This document shows positions 12,497-24,800 of a DNA stretch of 64,000 bases, piece by piece. The stretch is from the NCBI GenBank assembly GCA_019055375.1, contig JAHQIW010005944.1, positions 1 to 64,000 on the forward strand. The letters run 5' to 3'. How positions within the stretch are numbered: position 1 is the first letter of the stretch; every line of letters starts with the position of its first letter. Under the pieces are notes generated by a model that saw only the letters and a program-made list of their open reading frames with translations, was not told the origin of the DNA and searched no databases. A program made the translations under genes and the position numbers. Source of the DNA: Parelaphostrongylus tenuis. Its lineage: Eukaryota > Nematoda > Chromadorea > Rhabditida > Metastrongylidae.

Positions 12497-13092
12497 TATT
12501 GGGCTGTTTCATTAGTTTTGGCACTAGGGCAGTAAACACCAAATCTATTTACCAGATGTAGTTGAAATTGCCTGATTTTGGTATCGTTCAACTGCGCATT
12601 TTCTTGTGAACATTCTAATGTATAACTTGCCTATATTTGCTTTTAGATGGAGCTGTTTTGGGAACAAATTCGCTTGCTGCTCATGCACGAATGGCGCTTA
12701 GGGGAAGATGCAAGCGAAGCGGCGCGCATAATGGAGCTTCCTGTGGATGGCCCAAGAGCAAGTGATGCTTCAGTCTGTTCTGCTCGGCTTTGAACTTCTA
12801 TAGCCACATCCTAGCCGTCTTTTTTGCAACCGTATCATTGCCTCCAAAGTCGATTAATCTTGCGCGTCGCTTCATTAGTATTTTCCACTGCGCACCACTC
12901 GTGGATGAGTAGTAAACAAATCTGCTTCCAAGACAGCTCCATCTTAAGACAAGTGAGCGCAAATTGTATAACCAATTGTTCGCATAAAAATACGCAATTG
13001 AACGACACCAGGATCATGTGATTTCAATTACATCTGGTTATTAAATTAGGTATCTATTGCTCTGGTACCAAAACTTATAGAACGATCTAATA
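12497..13092. repeat. Palindromic mariner-derived repeat, copy C (most complete)
   Basis: Both ends carry inward-facing mariner-type TIRs starting TATT and containing TAGTTTTGGCACTAGGGCAG on the left or its diverged complement on the right. On the plus strand 12646-12750 encodes MELFWEQIRLLLMHEWRLGE; on the minus strand 12835-12950 encodes MELSWKQICLLLIHEWCAVE. Two transposase 5' ends thus point at each other and no catalytic region is present, giving a roughly 596 bp foldback element. Confidence 0.8.
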
Positions 13093-13182
13093 TTCATCCA
13101 TTATATCGTTAAGAACATTTGCATTTCTTATCCCGTCGTACTTTTAACTGTTTTCCAATTATGAAATCTATTTTACATGACC

Positions 13183-13492
13183 AAGGAGCGCATGTGGCGC
13201 AGTGGTTAGAGGTGCTCTGCGTCGCACACGAGGTCAGTGGTTTGATCTCGCGCTCATGGCTCACCAAGCCATCCATCCCTCCGGGGTCGGTAAATTGGTA
13301 CCAGGCAGGTCTCAGACTTGTCTGGGAGGATGAGCAGCACTGACTCGGTTTAGCGGGAGGCCACCGCGAGCCATTGTAAAGGCCAGATATGCATTCAATC
13401 ACCTCAAACGAAGTTAAAAATTGAAGTCGAATGCATGGCGCATCCCTCAGGGATTGATCAACGCCTAGAGCTTTATCCTTTTATCCTTTATT
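13183..13492 (+). repeat. tRNA-derived SINE, copy 3 (best preserved)
   Basis: Head GCGCATGTGGCGCAGTGGTT then AGAGGTGCTCTGCGTCGCAC, with a B-box-like GGTTTGATCTC. The body reads CACCAAGCCATCCATCCCTC, then CACCTCAAACGAAGTTAAAA, then GGGATTGATCAACGC. It ends in TATCCTTTTATCCTTTATT. This copy gives the fullest picture of the family: about 310 bp with a tRNA-like RNA polymerase III promoter head and a short-repeat tail. Confidence 0.85.
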
Positions 13493-14254
13493 TTACATGA
13501 CCAGTCATTATATTTACTATGCGAATCTGAGCACTTTTTACATTCGACCGACTTGTTTCTTCGCACTTTTCCTCCACAAAAGTTCTCAAATATTTTACGT
13601 GTTGCTTCGGATGCTGCGTGAGGATTCTGCTTTTATAAATGTTGTAGAATGTTCATTGAGACCACTCTTCATGCGATGTTAAAGTTAGCCGAGCTAAGGC
13701 GTTCCCAGTATTGAGGAGAATGTTATAGGAGTTTAACTGACCTGAATCAGTAAGTGCTTCGCTATCCCGCAATACCATTTTCTACTCTCCGAAGTAGGAT
13801 TTTTCTTGAGAAGTCGTTTCTTACTAATTCGTATATACACAGTACTGCTCCGAAATTTGTTCCTCGAAATAATTTGAATACCTTAGTGAAGTTTCAACAC
13901 ACGAAACTAACGTTGGTGACGTTAAAAATTGTCATTTTAGTATCATGTCTTATGTTACATGTAAATACACTATTGCATCGTGTTCTCAAGTATAAAAAAT
14001 GTTTTGAGTTCCTGAGGACTGCTTGTTTAGTCAATCATCACAGTTTCTTGACGGTTTAATGCTTTCAGTAGTGGAAACAAACTTAAGCCGTATCTAGATT
14101 TGTCCAGTTTTCCATTTCAGAGTACATTCACATTCTGTTACAACTAACGTTGTACTTAAACGTGACTGAGGTTTCGTAAGGTGAAGTTGAAATAATCACG
14201 GTAGATGTATGTTATTCTGGGCAAATGAAGAATCTATCGTTTTCATGGTACAAG
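13493..14254. other. Intergenic, no gene seen
   Basis: A/T-rich. The open frames here lack start context, splice signals or recognisable protein motifs. Confidence 0.4.
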
Positions 14255-14826
14255 AGTTTTTCATAAGAGTGCTAGTGATCATTCGAAAACTTACATATCT
14301 GGCTGGTGCACTTGGTGTCCATTTTTTGAAGAGACTCTCTTATAACGCTGTAGCAGAGCGAAAACATTGTGTTTTACCACGCATATTTCTCGCAGGACAG
14401 AACAGTTTTTTGGAGCTATGAATAACCATTCAATTGCGTTACTTTCCACGATTCCAACGCTGTGCTTAATTTCTGTGGAAGACCATTTCACTGCAGTGAG
14501 CAGGAAAAAAAAGATTGAGTTTCACATACACGGGCATTTGTTTTTCGGCCAATCTACGGGCTGGCGGAGGGGTCAAAATGGGGGGGGGGGCAGGCTGTCG
14601 CGGTTTCAAAACAGCGATGTTTCGATCCTGCCGATGCGCTACATATGCGACGTGCAGTTTTCGATACTTAAATGGGAATTTTCTTTCGTTTTCGAAAGGA
14701 ACGCCACCCAAAACAGTTGATTGTGATACTACGATATTTCCTCTACACGTTTATATGCTTTTCGTGCTCTCAGCGAAATAACACTTGAAGCGCGCGGCTA
14801 GTGTAAAACATAATTTTATTTTGAGG
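14255..14826. repeat. Long-TIR element, copy 2 (ends missing)
   Basis: Interior of the GGTTC family, closely parallel to 31735-32245: CATTCGAAAACTTACATATC, TATAACGCTGTAGCAGAGCG, CGGGCATTTGTTTTTCGGCC, and a stretch ending in GTGTAAAACATAATT. A run of ten G at 14580-14590 is unusual for this DNA. It abuts copy 3. Confidence 0.55.
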
Positions 14827-14832
14827 CTCTTT

Positions 14833-15603
14833 GGTTCTTTTTGGTTAAGAGGGGGTAAAAAGAACCAGACCTCATTCCCTGGAGAGGAATTTTTCAAATG
14901 AAAAATGGTATTCATTCGAAAGCTAATATTTCTGGCTACAGCTCCACGTCGCCGGTTTTCAAAACACGCTTCTATAACGTTGTAAACAGCTCATAGATCT
15001 AGTGCATATTCTCGCCTGAAGGGGCTGTTTCTTTGGATTATCTTCAATCATAAGTTAGCGTAGTGCTTCCTGATGGCAATGCTGTGCTATATCCCGAAAA
15101 AAATCGCTTCTCTGCAACGCACCACGTAAAATAAATTGAATTCGATGTTTGAAAAAGGACGATCTGGAGCCAGTTCACGTCGCAGCGGATGTGGCGGCCA
15201 CGTGAATTGTTAACGCGATACTTCTCTTCACGTTCATAGGCTCGAATAAAAGTGATCGTGGCACAGTTTACTGACTGCCGCAGCAAACGCCCACGTGAAT
15301 TCGCACAGGGATCCCGTCCTGCTCCCGCATGGGAATTCGATTCAGGATATATGCACAACGTTGGAATCAAATTCGGCTACGCTATCGAATGAGTACTTAT
15401 AGTCCAAAGAAAAAATTATGCGTGTCTGAAGCCAGCAAATCTCCTCCTGTAGCAACGTCAAAAAAGTCTTTTTTGAAAACTGGCTACACGGGACTGTAGG
15501 CTCAAATCTCAGCTTTCGAATGGTTACTAACACTCCCATTTAAAATTCCTCTCCAGCAAATGAGATCGGTTTTTCATTTATTCCCTCATAATCGGAAAGA
15601 ACC
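14833..15603. repeat. Long-TIR element, copy 3 (complete)
   Basis: Starts GGTTCTTTTTGGTTAAGAGG and ends with the inverted CCCTCATAATCGGAAAGAACC. TIR-like arms extend about 180 bp inward (GGAGAGGAATTTTTC, CATTCGAAAGCT on the left; AGCTTTCGAATGGTTACTAA on the right). The interior does not encode a recognisable transposase. Confidence 0.7.
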
Positions 15604-15634
15604 CGGCTTTTCAATCAACGGCCATGTAGCGCAG

Positions 15635-15745
15635 TAGCTAGAGTTTTAAGCTTTCGAATGATCTCTAACACCCATATGAAAACTCTTTCAATGCACAGGA
15701 GGTTGTTTTTTCATTTGTCCTCGGATAACATAGTAGAACCGAATT
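15635..15745. repeat. Long-TIR element, solo right arm
   Basis: Only the right terminal arm of the GGTTC family is present (AGCTTTCGAATGATCTCTAA, then TTTTTCATTTGTCCTCGGAT, then AGAACC). It lies about 120 bp upstream of the WDR6-like start codon, so it sits in the likely promoter or 5' leader. Confidence 0.55.
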
Positions 15746-15863
15746 AACACTGAAAGATTTTGGCATACCGTGGCGTTTTCTCTGCAGACACAATCAGCTA
15801 AATGGCATGTAATATCAAGCGTTGCTTCTGAATTATTGAGTTTTAAAACTAGCTAGCTAGTGA

Positions 15864-18800
15864 ATGTTTGAAATTGAGGCGGAGGAGTCAATGTACTTAG
15901 GTGGGGTCTTCGTCCTTGGTCAACGATCGGTAGCTTATGTGACTGACGAAAGGCTGTTGGGAGATGTTGCCAACGGACACTCAACATCGTGGGTTTTCTT
16001 CGACCAACCAATCGACATTACGCCCTTGGATGAGAAAAACGAGGTGCTGTTGATTCCGTTACTTCTGTATCTGACTTCTAAAACGCTAATTTAGGTTGCC
16101 GTACTATTCGGAACTTCATTATTAGCGTTATATCGATATGAACTGTCGCCGTTCAAGATGCACATACTAAAACATGTTCGCTCGGAGCGATATGCTCTCA
16201 CGTACGATTTCATAATCATCATATTTTTCCCAAATTCCTTATATTCAAAAACTCTTAATTCTTTCCTTAACGAATCCATGGAGTTTCAGCACAAGTTGCG
16301 TGTTATTAGGATCATCTTGGAGCGCCCTGACTGTGATTGCCGGAACAATGGATGGTGAAATTTTAGTGAGTGTACCATCTTCTGGCTCTACCATTCGAAC
16401 TGTGCTAGAATGTCATCGAGTGAGTGAAAGCTAATGTGATATTCAGGCTCAGACTGTTCATTACAATCTTAGGGAATGGTTTTCGATATCATTCGATGGA
16501 ATGAGTTCTTATATTCTGTCGCTGACGACCGTAGTCTAGCTGTATGGGACGCGTCCAACTTGACGAATTCAAATCAGTTCATGTCAGTTTAGAAGAAAAT
16601 TAATATTCTAACAGAGTAACACATTTAATTACATTATTAATTTGACGTAGTCGAGATTATGCGAAATGTGGTATGCGTTCAGATTTAAGCTAGGTAAAGA
16701 GCTTATGTGGCGCCGTGGTTAGAGGTGTTCTGTGTCGCACTCAGGAGCGATGGTTCGATCTCGCGCTTGTGGCTCTTCAAGTCTTCCATCCTTTCGGCGT
16801 TGGTGGATTGGTATCGGACTTATCTGAGAGAATAGCAGCACTGACGCGACACAGCGTTTGACCGCCGCGAATCGTGTAAAAGCCAGAGACGCATTCAATC
16901 ACCTCGAACGAAGCTAAAAATCAAGACAACTGCATGACGCATCCCTCAAGACTTTCTCCTTTTTATCCATGAAAATTGGACCACATGTCTTATTGAGGAA
17001 ATCAGTCTTCAGTCCTATAACGTATTGGCATGTTTCATGTAGTATCTTCTTTAGTGATAACATCTCTTCAAATCACAAAAGTGAACTGGATGTACGATAT
17101 GGTCATAGTAGTCGCCCTTACTGTGTTTGTACTGACAACGATGGTCACATTTACACGGCCGGAAACGATGAGGTGGTTCAAAAATGACTGCTCCTCCATC
17201 GAATGTTTGGGAATTCTGTGGTCTTCGCTTGTAGACTGTATGCGTATGGTCGTATGTAGATGGCAGATTGAAGATGATATATCAGAGAAACATCCGCTGC
17301 GGTCCAATCAGAGCACTTCACATCATGGATCGAAAATTGGTATGACATATTTGCCGCATTTTGAGTAGCAAAGAATGTTTTCTTTTCTCATATCACTATT
17401 TGTAGTTTGTGGCTTGCGAAAGCGGTGCTCTTGTCACCATACCTATCGATGAGCTTTGTGAGCATATCGAGTTCCAGAACCATCCATGGCAAAATGTTCG
17501 TGATTTTGTCAGAGTGCACGACGTGATATATCGCGTGGACGAGAATAATGGGCAAGTGCTTACTTCCATATTGCTTATTTTGATCTATTGTTTCTTTCAT
17601 GCAGCTGCTCTTAAAGTTTTCAGTGACGGTCAGAAAAATTTCGCTAGATTCCTTAGCAGAAGTCCGCTCTATGCAACTGATGCTCTTATAATGACGTATG
17701 TATGGGAGAAATCATGTCACTTTTTTATGGACAACAGTAACTTTTTTGGTTTTTTATTCTTTGAAGTCGGTGTCGAAAACTGTTTTTCATGCAAAAAATC
17801 TACTCATCATCTCAAAAACTAGGTCTATGTGCTTCCTCTTGTTTTTAGCTGTAACATTGTCATCCAGATGGCGTCTGAATAATGCGGCCAAGAATTCGTT
17901 ATGCTCAAAAAACCCAATAGGTTTACTAATATATAATATGAAAGTTTTTTTGAGGTTTGTTGACTTCGTTGCCTAATGATCATCATAAAAAAGTTTTAGG
18001 TGTTGTTAATCTAGGAACGACGTTATAATCATCCTTGAGTGTTTTCGTTTTTTCTTTCTGAAAAAGGTGTAATTGGAATGTAACTTTAGAATGTGTAACA
18101 CTATTGAAAAGGGGGTTTTGCTCTAGTTTTCACCATGGCATTGTGTTAACCATAGCTACTTTAAAGCTAGAAAGATAACGCTTTCAGTGTTTATCAGTTC
18201 CTTATATAACACCATGTTTTGACTTCATTAGACATCGTTAGATGAAGTTAAATGCATTTATAGCCTTTACAACTGCTCGCGGTGGCCTACTGATGTTTTG
18301 CTGCTATCTTCCCAGGCAAGTGTGGTACCAAATTGCCGTCGCCCGAGGGACAAAAAGCTTTGTGATCGTAGAACACGGCATTGAACCAGCGACCACATGT
18401 GTATCATAGAGCGCTTCTGACCATTGCGCCACACGCTCCTGCATTTACCATATCAAGCGCTAGAGTCCTCATTTGAAACAATCAAGTATTTTTCACTTTC
18501 AATTCGAGTTGTGATGAGGAACATAAGAAGAAAAATAGCTTGAGGACTATGCAGCAACATGACCTACATTCATACGTTCATTTATATTCGACTGTTTTCT
18601 GAAACCTCGCTCAAAACAGTATAATTTGAGAACATATTTTAGGCCTTTCATGAGGTCTGTTATGGCATTTATAAAATGCTAGACGTACGCTTCGAGAACT
18701 GACTAGACCGAAAGGCATCGTGCTCCTGAGAGGTTCGAAGGGCGAAACGTACGTCTAGCACTAAACAAGTGCCATAACAGACCTCATGAAAGGATTAAAA

Positions 18801-21800
18801 TATGTTATCAGATTCTTACTTACATTCGTCTAGTTGTAATTCACTTGCTTCACACACCTTTGACAGCTTGCATGACCAAATACACGGATACGTTTCTACA
18901 CATTGGAGGGATCGACGAAATATCATTCTGCAGAAGATAGTTTGCTCTTTATTTATCTTTAAATACTTGTCATCAAACGATTTTGAGTAAAAGAAAAGAA
19001 ATAACTTCTTACTGATAAATGCTGTTCGTCTAAGACATCATGGCATTGCTTACCCTATGGATAGTACATATTTCTACCGAATTATTTTGTTCTACACTTT
19101 TTTCAGCATTCATTTAGTTGAATGATGGATACATTTCAGATGGTTCCCAGTATTGGGAATATTTCAATTCGGTTATACTTTCAGTGAATATATGTGGAAT
19201 ATATGCCTTGATATATTGCGTAGATCGTATAGGGGTAAGTTTCAAACAATTTTTAGATTTCTAGTACTTACTTTTGCTGCCTTTCATTCATTTTTGTGTT
19301 TGTTGGTTTGTTCGTCCTTGATCTCATCACCTTTCCATAGTGAATTTACAATCACGATGTCAAAAGTTGCTGATTTTTTAGAGGTTGTTAGATGTTACAA
19401 GACGAACAGTCGTTGCCACATTGAACTTCGATGACGCACTAAATTATCATTCGATAAAATCAGTGATGAGAATATCGACCATAGCAGTAACTTCTATCGG
19501 AGCAAAAATGTTCATCACAGTTGGAACGGTGTCAGGACATCTTTTTTATACTGACTTCATTCCATTTTCATCCAATGTTCTCATGGACAGTTCTTACCAG
19601 GTTCGTTTGTGCCCTTTACCTATAAAGACATCTCTTGTGTTCGAATACCTGTTATATTGCTAAATTTCTGATTTCATTTAGCGATAGATCAGGGTGATGA
19701 CAGAGCGTAGTTTATTATTAGCAAAAAACATATAAGGAATAGAAAAATGGGCGTTTTTTTTAGATGAAATCGTCCCGTCAGAAAGTTGAAAGTGGAATCA
19801 CTTACGAGCATTATATTAGGTCTGACGAAATTAGTGCCCGATTTTACTGCATCTTCAGTATGGCATATCTGATTCAGAAAAATTTATTAATGGCAATTTA
19901 CTTGGGATTCTGGACTTTCGGAGGCTGTAAAGTCGTTGAAGACAGTCTCAGTATCAGCTTGGTTTCGCGAACAATCGCTGAAGCATATTTGTGGGAAATG
20001 AGGTTGCAAATCAGACATTGACTCAAAGCAAACCTTTATAGATAGCCTGTGTTGAAATGCGCACTGGATCGAGAGTACTCAATGTAATTTGTATTCAAAT
20101 TGTCTAAATGCGTGCAGTCTTACCTAATCACTCACCTCAAGGCAAGGGCCGGTAGTTTAACAGGATAACATATGGCTAATGTACAAATGCTGTTTACTTT
20201 CGTTGTTGTTTTTTTTCCTTTCTACAACAGAATGGTGATACCCTTGATCGCTTGGCTTCTCTAGTTGTTGTAACATGATTGTAGGGTGTACGAAGTTGAA
20301 ATGGGGACTTCACTCTACGTGTAAAGATTCAAGTCAGACGTCGTTTACTGTTATCAGACTGTCTTGAAACTTTAAAGTAACTGACCTGATATACCAATTT
20401 GAAAGGCCTCCAAGCCATTGTACAGCCTAAATTATGCGTCCAACCTCAGCGTTGATACTTGTGGCGATAAAAGAGTATTCATCTCAAAATTAATTTATAT
20501 TCATTGAAACAAAGCCGTAGAAGCTTACAAGTACAAGTCAGTGTCTACCAATGGTTGTAGTCATTGTTTTTTCTCAGATTCAGTCTGTGGACCTATCAAC
20601 GAATATCTTCTCACTTTCTTTTTTCCGTCAAAGTTCTTTCACTCGGCGAACAGGTGATCTAGTGAGAGGATTCATCCACGGAAATGATTGGTATCAATGT
20701 GCCTTTGATATTTGATGTAGTGAATGCCGTAAAGGCATCCAAAATTTCGCCCTGCCTTAGTTTTTGAAAGTTAAAAGTGTCGACTGGATTTAGAGTGAGA
20801 GTAATACTCTATAAAATACTTGTCTTGTAACGTTGATGGTTAGAGGTGCTCTGCGTCGCACGCAAGGTCGATGGCTCGATCTCGCGTTCGTGCCTCACCA
20901 AGCCATACATGTCTTTTGGGTCTGTAAATTGGTACCACACTGTTCCATATTTCTCTGGAAGGATAAAAAGCACTGATTCGACACAGTGGTAGGCCATCCT
21001 GAGTCGTTGTACTGGCCAGATATGCATTCAATCACCTCAAACGAAGTCAAAATCTGGAGGTGAATGCATGACGCATTCCTCAGAGATTGATCAACGCCGA
21101 GATCGCTATCCTTAACAACCTTTATATAAAAAGCTAAAGGATAATGATCTCGGCGTTGATCAATCCGTGAGGGATGCGTCCGTGCGTTCGCCTTCAATTT
21201 TTAACTTCGTTTGAGGAGGGATTGAATGCACATCTGGCCTTGCAGACTCGCGGTGGCCTCCCGCTGAACCAAGTCAGTGCTGCTTATCCTCCCAGACAAG
21301 TCCGAGATCTGTCTGGTACCAATTTACCGACCCCGAAGGGATGGATGGCTTGGTGAGCCATGAGCGCGAGATCGAACCAGTGACCTCGTGTGCGACGCAG
21401 GTCACCTCTAACCACTGCGCCACATGCGCTCTAACTTTATAATATATATAATATACATGCATATATATAATTAACTACTATATATTGCGTCTCGTATACA
21501 TACGTGCATATACTCCATAAGTATATGCATTATATATAGCATGTATGTATACATTATATATATATATTATAAATGTAATCTAGTAATCTATTTTTTGAGC
21601 CTTTTATGAGGTCTTTTATAGTCACTTATATAGCTTAATGCACGTGTTTCCGCTTTGCAGCCTTACCGCACACTGCAGTGATTAACAGTCGACTCCTCAA
21701 GACTAGTATTTTTGATAATACCTGTCTCAACTGTGTTTTTTTCAGAACTCGCCGCTGTCAATCACTGCAGTGTCCGGTGATCATGCCACCACTGGACGTG

Positions 21801-24800
21801 TAGTAATATGTTATCTCTGCCGTGTGTGAAGCGAATTTTCACTTTACACGTGACAGTGTAACATGTTCGTCGACGATTCCTTTATGTAATAGCGATTTTA
21901 CCCTGAAAGGGCCGAAACACGTACTTGAGAAGTGCCTACAAAAGACCTTATGAAAGGCTCTAAAAAAGTACATTGTTGGATTATATTATTTTGAGCGACG
22001 TCTAAAAAAGCAGTCGAATATGAAGGTATCAAAGGATAAAAGGATAAAGCTCTCGGCGATGGTCAATCCCTGAGGGATGCGCCATGCATTCGTTTTCAAT
22101 TTTTAGCTTCGCTACCGAACTATCGAGTCAGTGCTGCTATCCTCCTAGACAAGTCTGATACCAGTTCACTACTCAAAGGGAACGGGAGGCTTAGTGAGCT
22201 TGAGCACGAAATCGAACCATCGACTATTCTACTGATCGATCATGTGCGTCGTCAAAGCTCCTCTAACCACTGCGCTACACGCGTTCTACAATTTGGGGTA
22301 ATAAACGGGAAAACTCTTTTATATGATCAAAAAATTTCCGAAGTTGTGACGAGAAAAAGCGTGAATGGGTTAGAAAGATTGAATTCTATAACACCAATAG
22401 TCTACTACGTTCTTGTGACTGTTAAGAGGTGTTTCTGTATGGAACTGTAGTCTGTATCGAAATGTTCCATCGCTTAGTTTATACAATCTGGCAAGCCATT
22501 TGACATCTGCAGTTAGAAACCTAGCTCAAAATAAGCACAACGAAAGCATTAGAGCCCATGAGTCACCAGTAGCTTCTTCTGCTTGATACAAGGAAAATGG
22601 GAACCGAACCTTGTGAAAAGTTGTGATCACATGAACGAACACCTAAGCATTTCTTTGGATGACTTCTCTAGGGCTTATGCGTAGAAACCACAGCTCTCCA
22701 CTAGCATCGACAATCGTTATCTTGTGATCTTTAAGCAAGCGGAGCCTTCTTATCAGTTGTTGAGAGACTGATGGTGTTAGATGGATGACTGTCATTGTAA
22801 TTGCCTTTTGTGCACCAATTATGAAGAAAAAAATCGTCTTAGCTTATCAGATGTTCCAATGTGATATCTTTCAGATCAATAAACATTTTGGCCGTAAAGT
22901 GATAAATCAATTGAAAGTTCAGGATGATGATATCTTTGCTTTAGGAGGCAACGGTATATTGGCGCACTTCAAAGTTTGTTAGTTTATTATGATAGTTCAC
23001 TAGTTCTGAGTGTGTTTATCTGATAAGAGTACTGTGTAATTCTTTTTAATTTTAAGGTGACGATGGATTATTGCACGTTATCGCAGTAGGTTTGGCTTGC
23101 CCATGGTTGCATGGTTTTACACCATCCTCTTTTTCTACCAGTGATGATCTCATATTAGGATTTCAAGGCGTAAGCATATGTTAGAAGTGTATCATTCAAG
23201 TATTCCATTGCTTAACGACACGATTTGCTAGCAGAGTTCTATTATCCTATTTTAATCTAGACCTGTTTCCATGTTGTGGACCTGCGGCTCCGTGATTCGG
23301 TTGGTATCGTGCCATGTGGTGGAAGTAATCGACATTGGTCCTTCTCGTTACAAAGCAACTACGACGTTTTACAGAAAGGTGAAATCAGAAAACGTCGTGG
23401 GAGATTCGAGTTTCTACGTAACGGGGTTGGCTCGATTTCTTATCAATTAACTTTTTTTATTTTGTTAATTATTCTAGAAAAAAGTCTTTGTAGTAGTCTG
23501 AATTTATTAGTATCAACGAGATGATCTTAATTTTGCAGGTAATAGTTTGTGTAGACTTATATTTGGAGCATCTGCATTTCCTCGTACCTCGTGTTCATCG
23601 TAAGGAAATCATAGATATCTGCACCATATTTGATACAGAGGAGTCATCATATGTGGCTACAGTGGGTTCTGACCACTTGCTCCAAATTGCGGAAATCGGC
23701 CCACAACACTGCACTACGCTGGAGCCTACTTGTTCGCTTTAAGTTTCGGTTCTTTTTGATTAGGAGAGAACAAATGAAGAATCGATCGCTGGAGAGGAAT
23801 TTTTCATATTGATGTTAGGAGCCTTTCGAAAGCTGAGACTTAAGGCTACAGCCCCACGTCGTTGCTTTTTCAAAATACCCCTTTATGACGCTGTAACATT
23901 CAAAGTAATTAACCGGCAACATAAGGCTGTAAACTCAAGTCTCAGCTTCGTGTGGTTGCTAACACTTTTATGAAAAACTCTCTCCAGCGAATGAGATCGG
24001 TTTTTCATTTGTTCCCTCCTAATCGGAAAGAACCATTTTCTGTTGCTTTTCTGATAAAGAGCTCATCGAGTCTCTATTTCAGGTTATGAAACGTTTCTAC
24101 CTCTATTCAATTCGTTTGCGCCAACATGCGTTTGCACTTCTGTTTCTCCTAAGTCGCTTCAGATTGTTGTTGGAGGGGAGAAGGGCTCAGTTGTGATGTG
24201 GATTATTGTAGAACCCAACAGTCGGTGGTTTTTCTTTTTTAACCCTCCTCTTCACACGTCATAAGTGGTTTTTGTATGCGAGCATGATTATAATAATCCA
24301 ACATTATTGCGAGTATCCATTTTTATCTGTAGCCTTCATGATCGGCGATTCATGCGATATTCGGCCAATATCTTATAAACGCCCACATTCTTCTGCTCGA
24401 GTTATGGATATTGCAGTTACCAGTGGGAAATTTACGGTATTCTATGTATCTTTGTTCATTTGTTAGTTTTTATCATCATTACACACTTCACATTTCTACC
24501 TCCACCGAAGGATTTACTAAGTTGAACAAATAATTTGCATTTACGTTTCATATTTCGCTTATAAAGTCACCTAAGCCTACGTAGATGTTGCGCAATAATC
24601 CATTTTTACCATCAGACCAGTGTCGTAAATCTATCGACGGCATACTCATAGCGTTTTGTCGAGCATCCATCACTTTTGCTATTTGATTCCTAATCATTTT
24701 GTTCCCATACTGAGTGTCTTACCTAGGGCATGCTCACAGCTTCAATCGGCCATTTGACTACAACATTTGACCGATTTCCTTTGTCACACCAGAAATGAAG

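Noticed and set aside
13109..13402. 97-codon minus-strand frame
   Set aside because: It lies within a SINE copy; the same peptide phrases recur in other SINE copies.
14580..14590. Run of ten G, possible G-quadruplex
   Set aside because: A single homopolymer inside a decayed repeat; no second G tract at quadruplex spacing.
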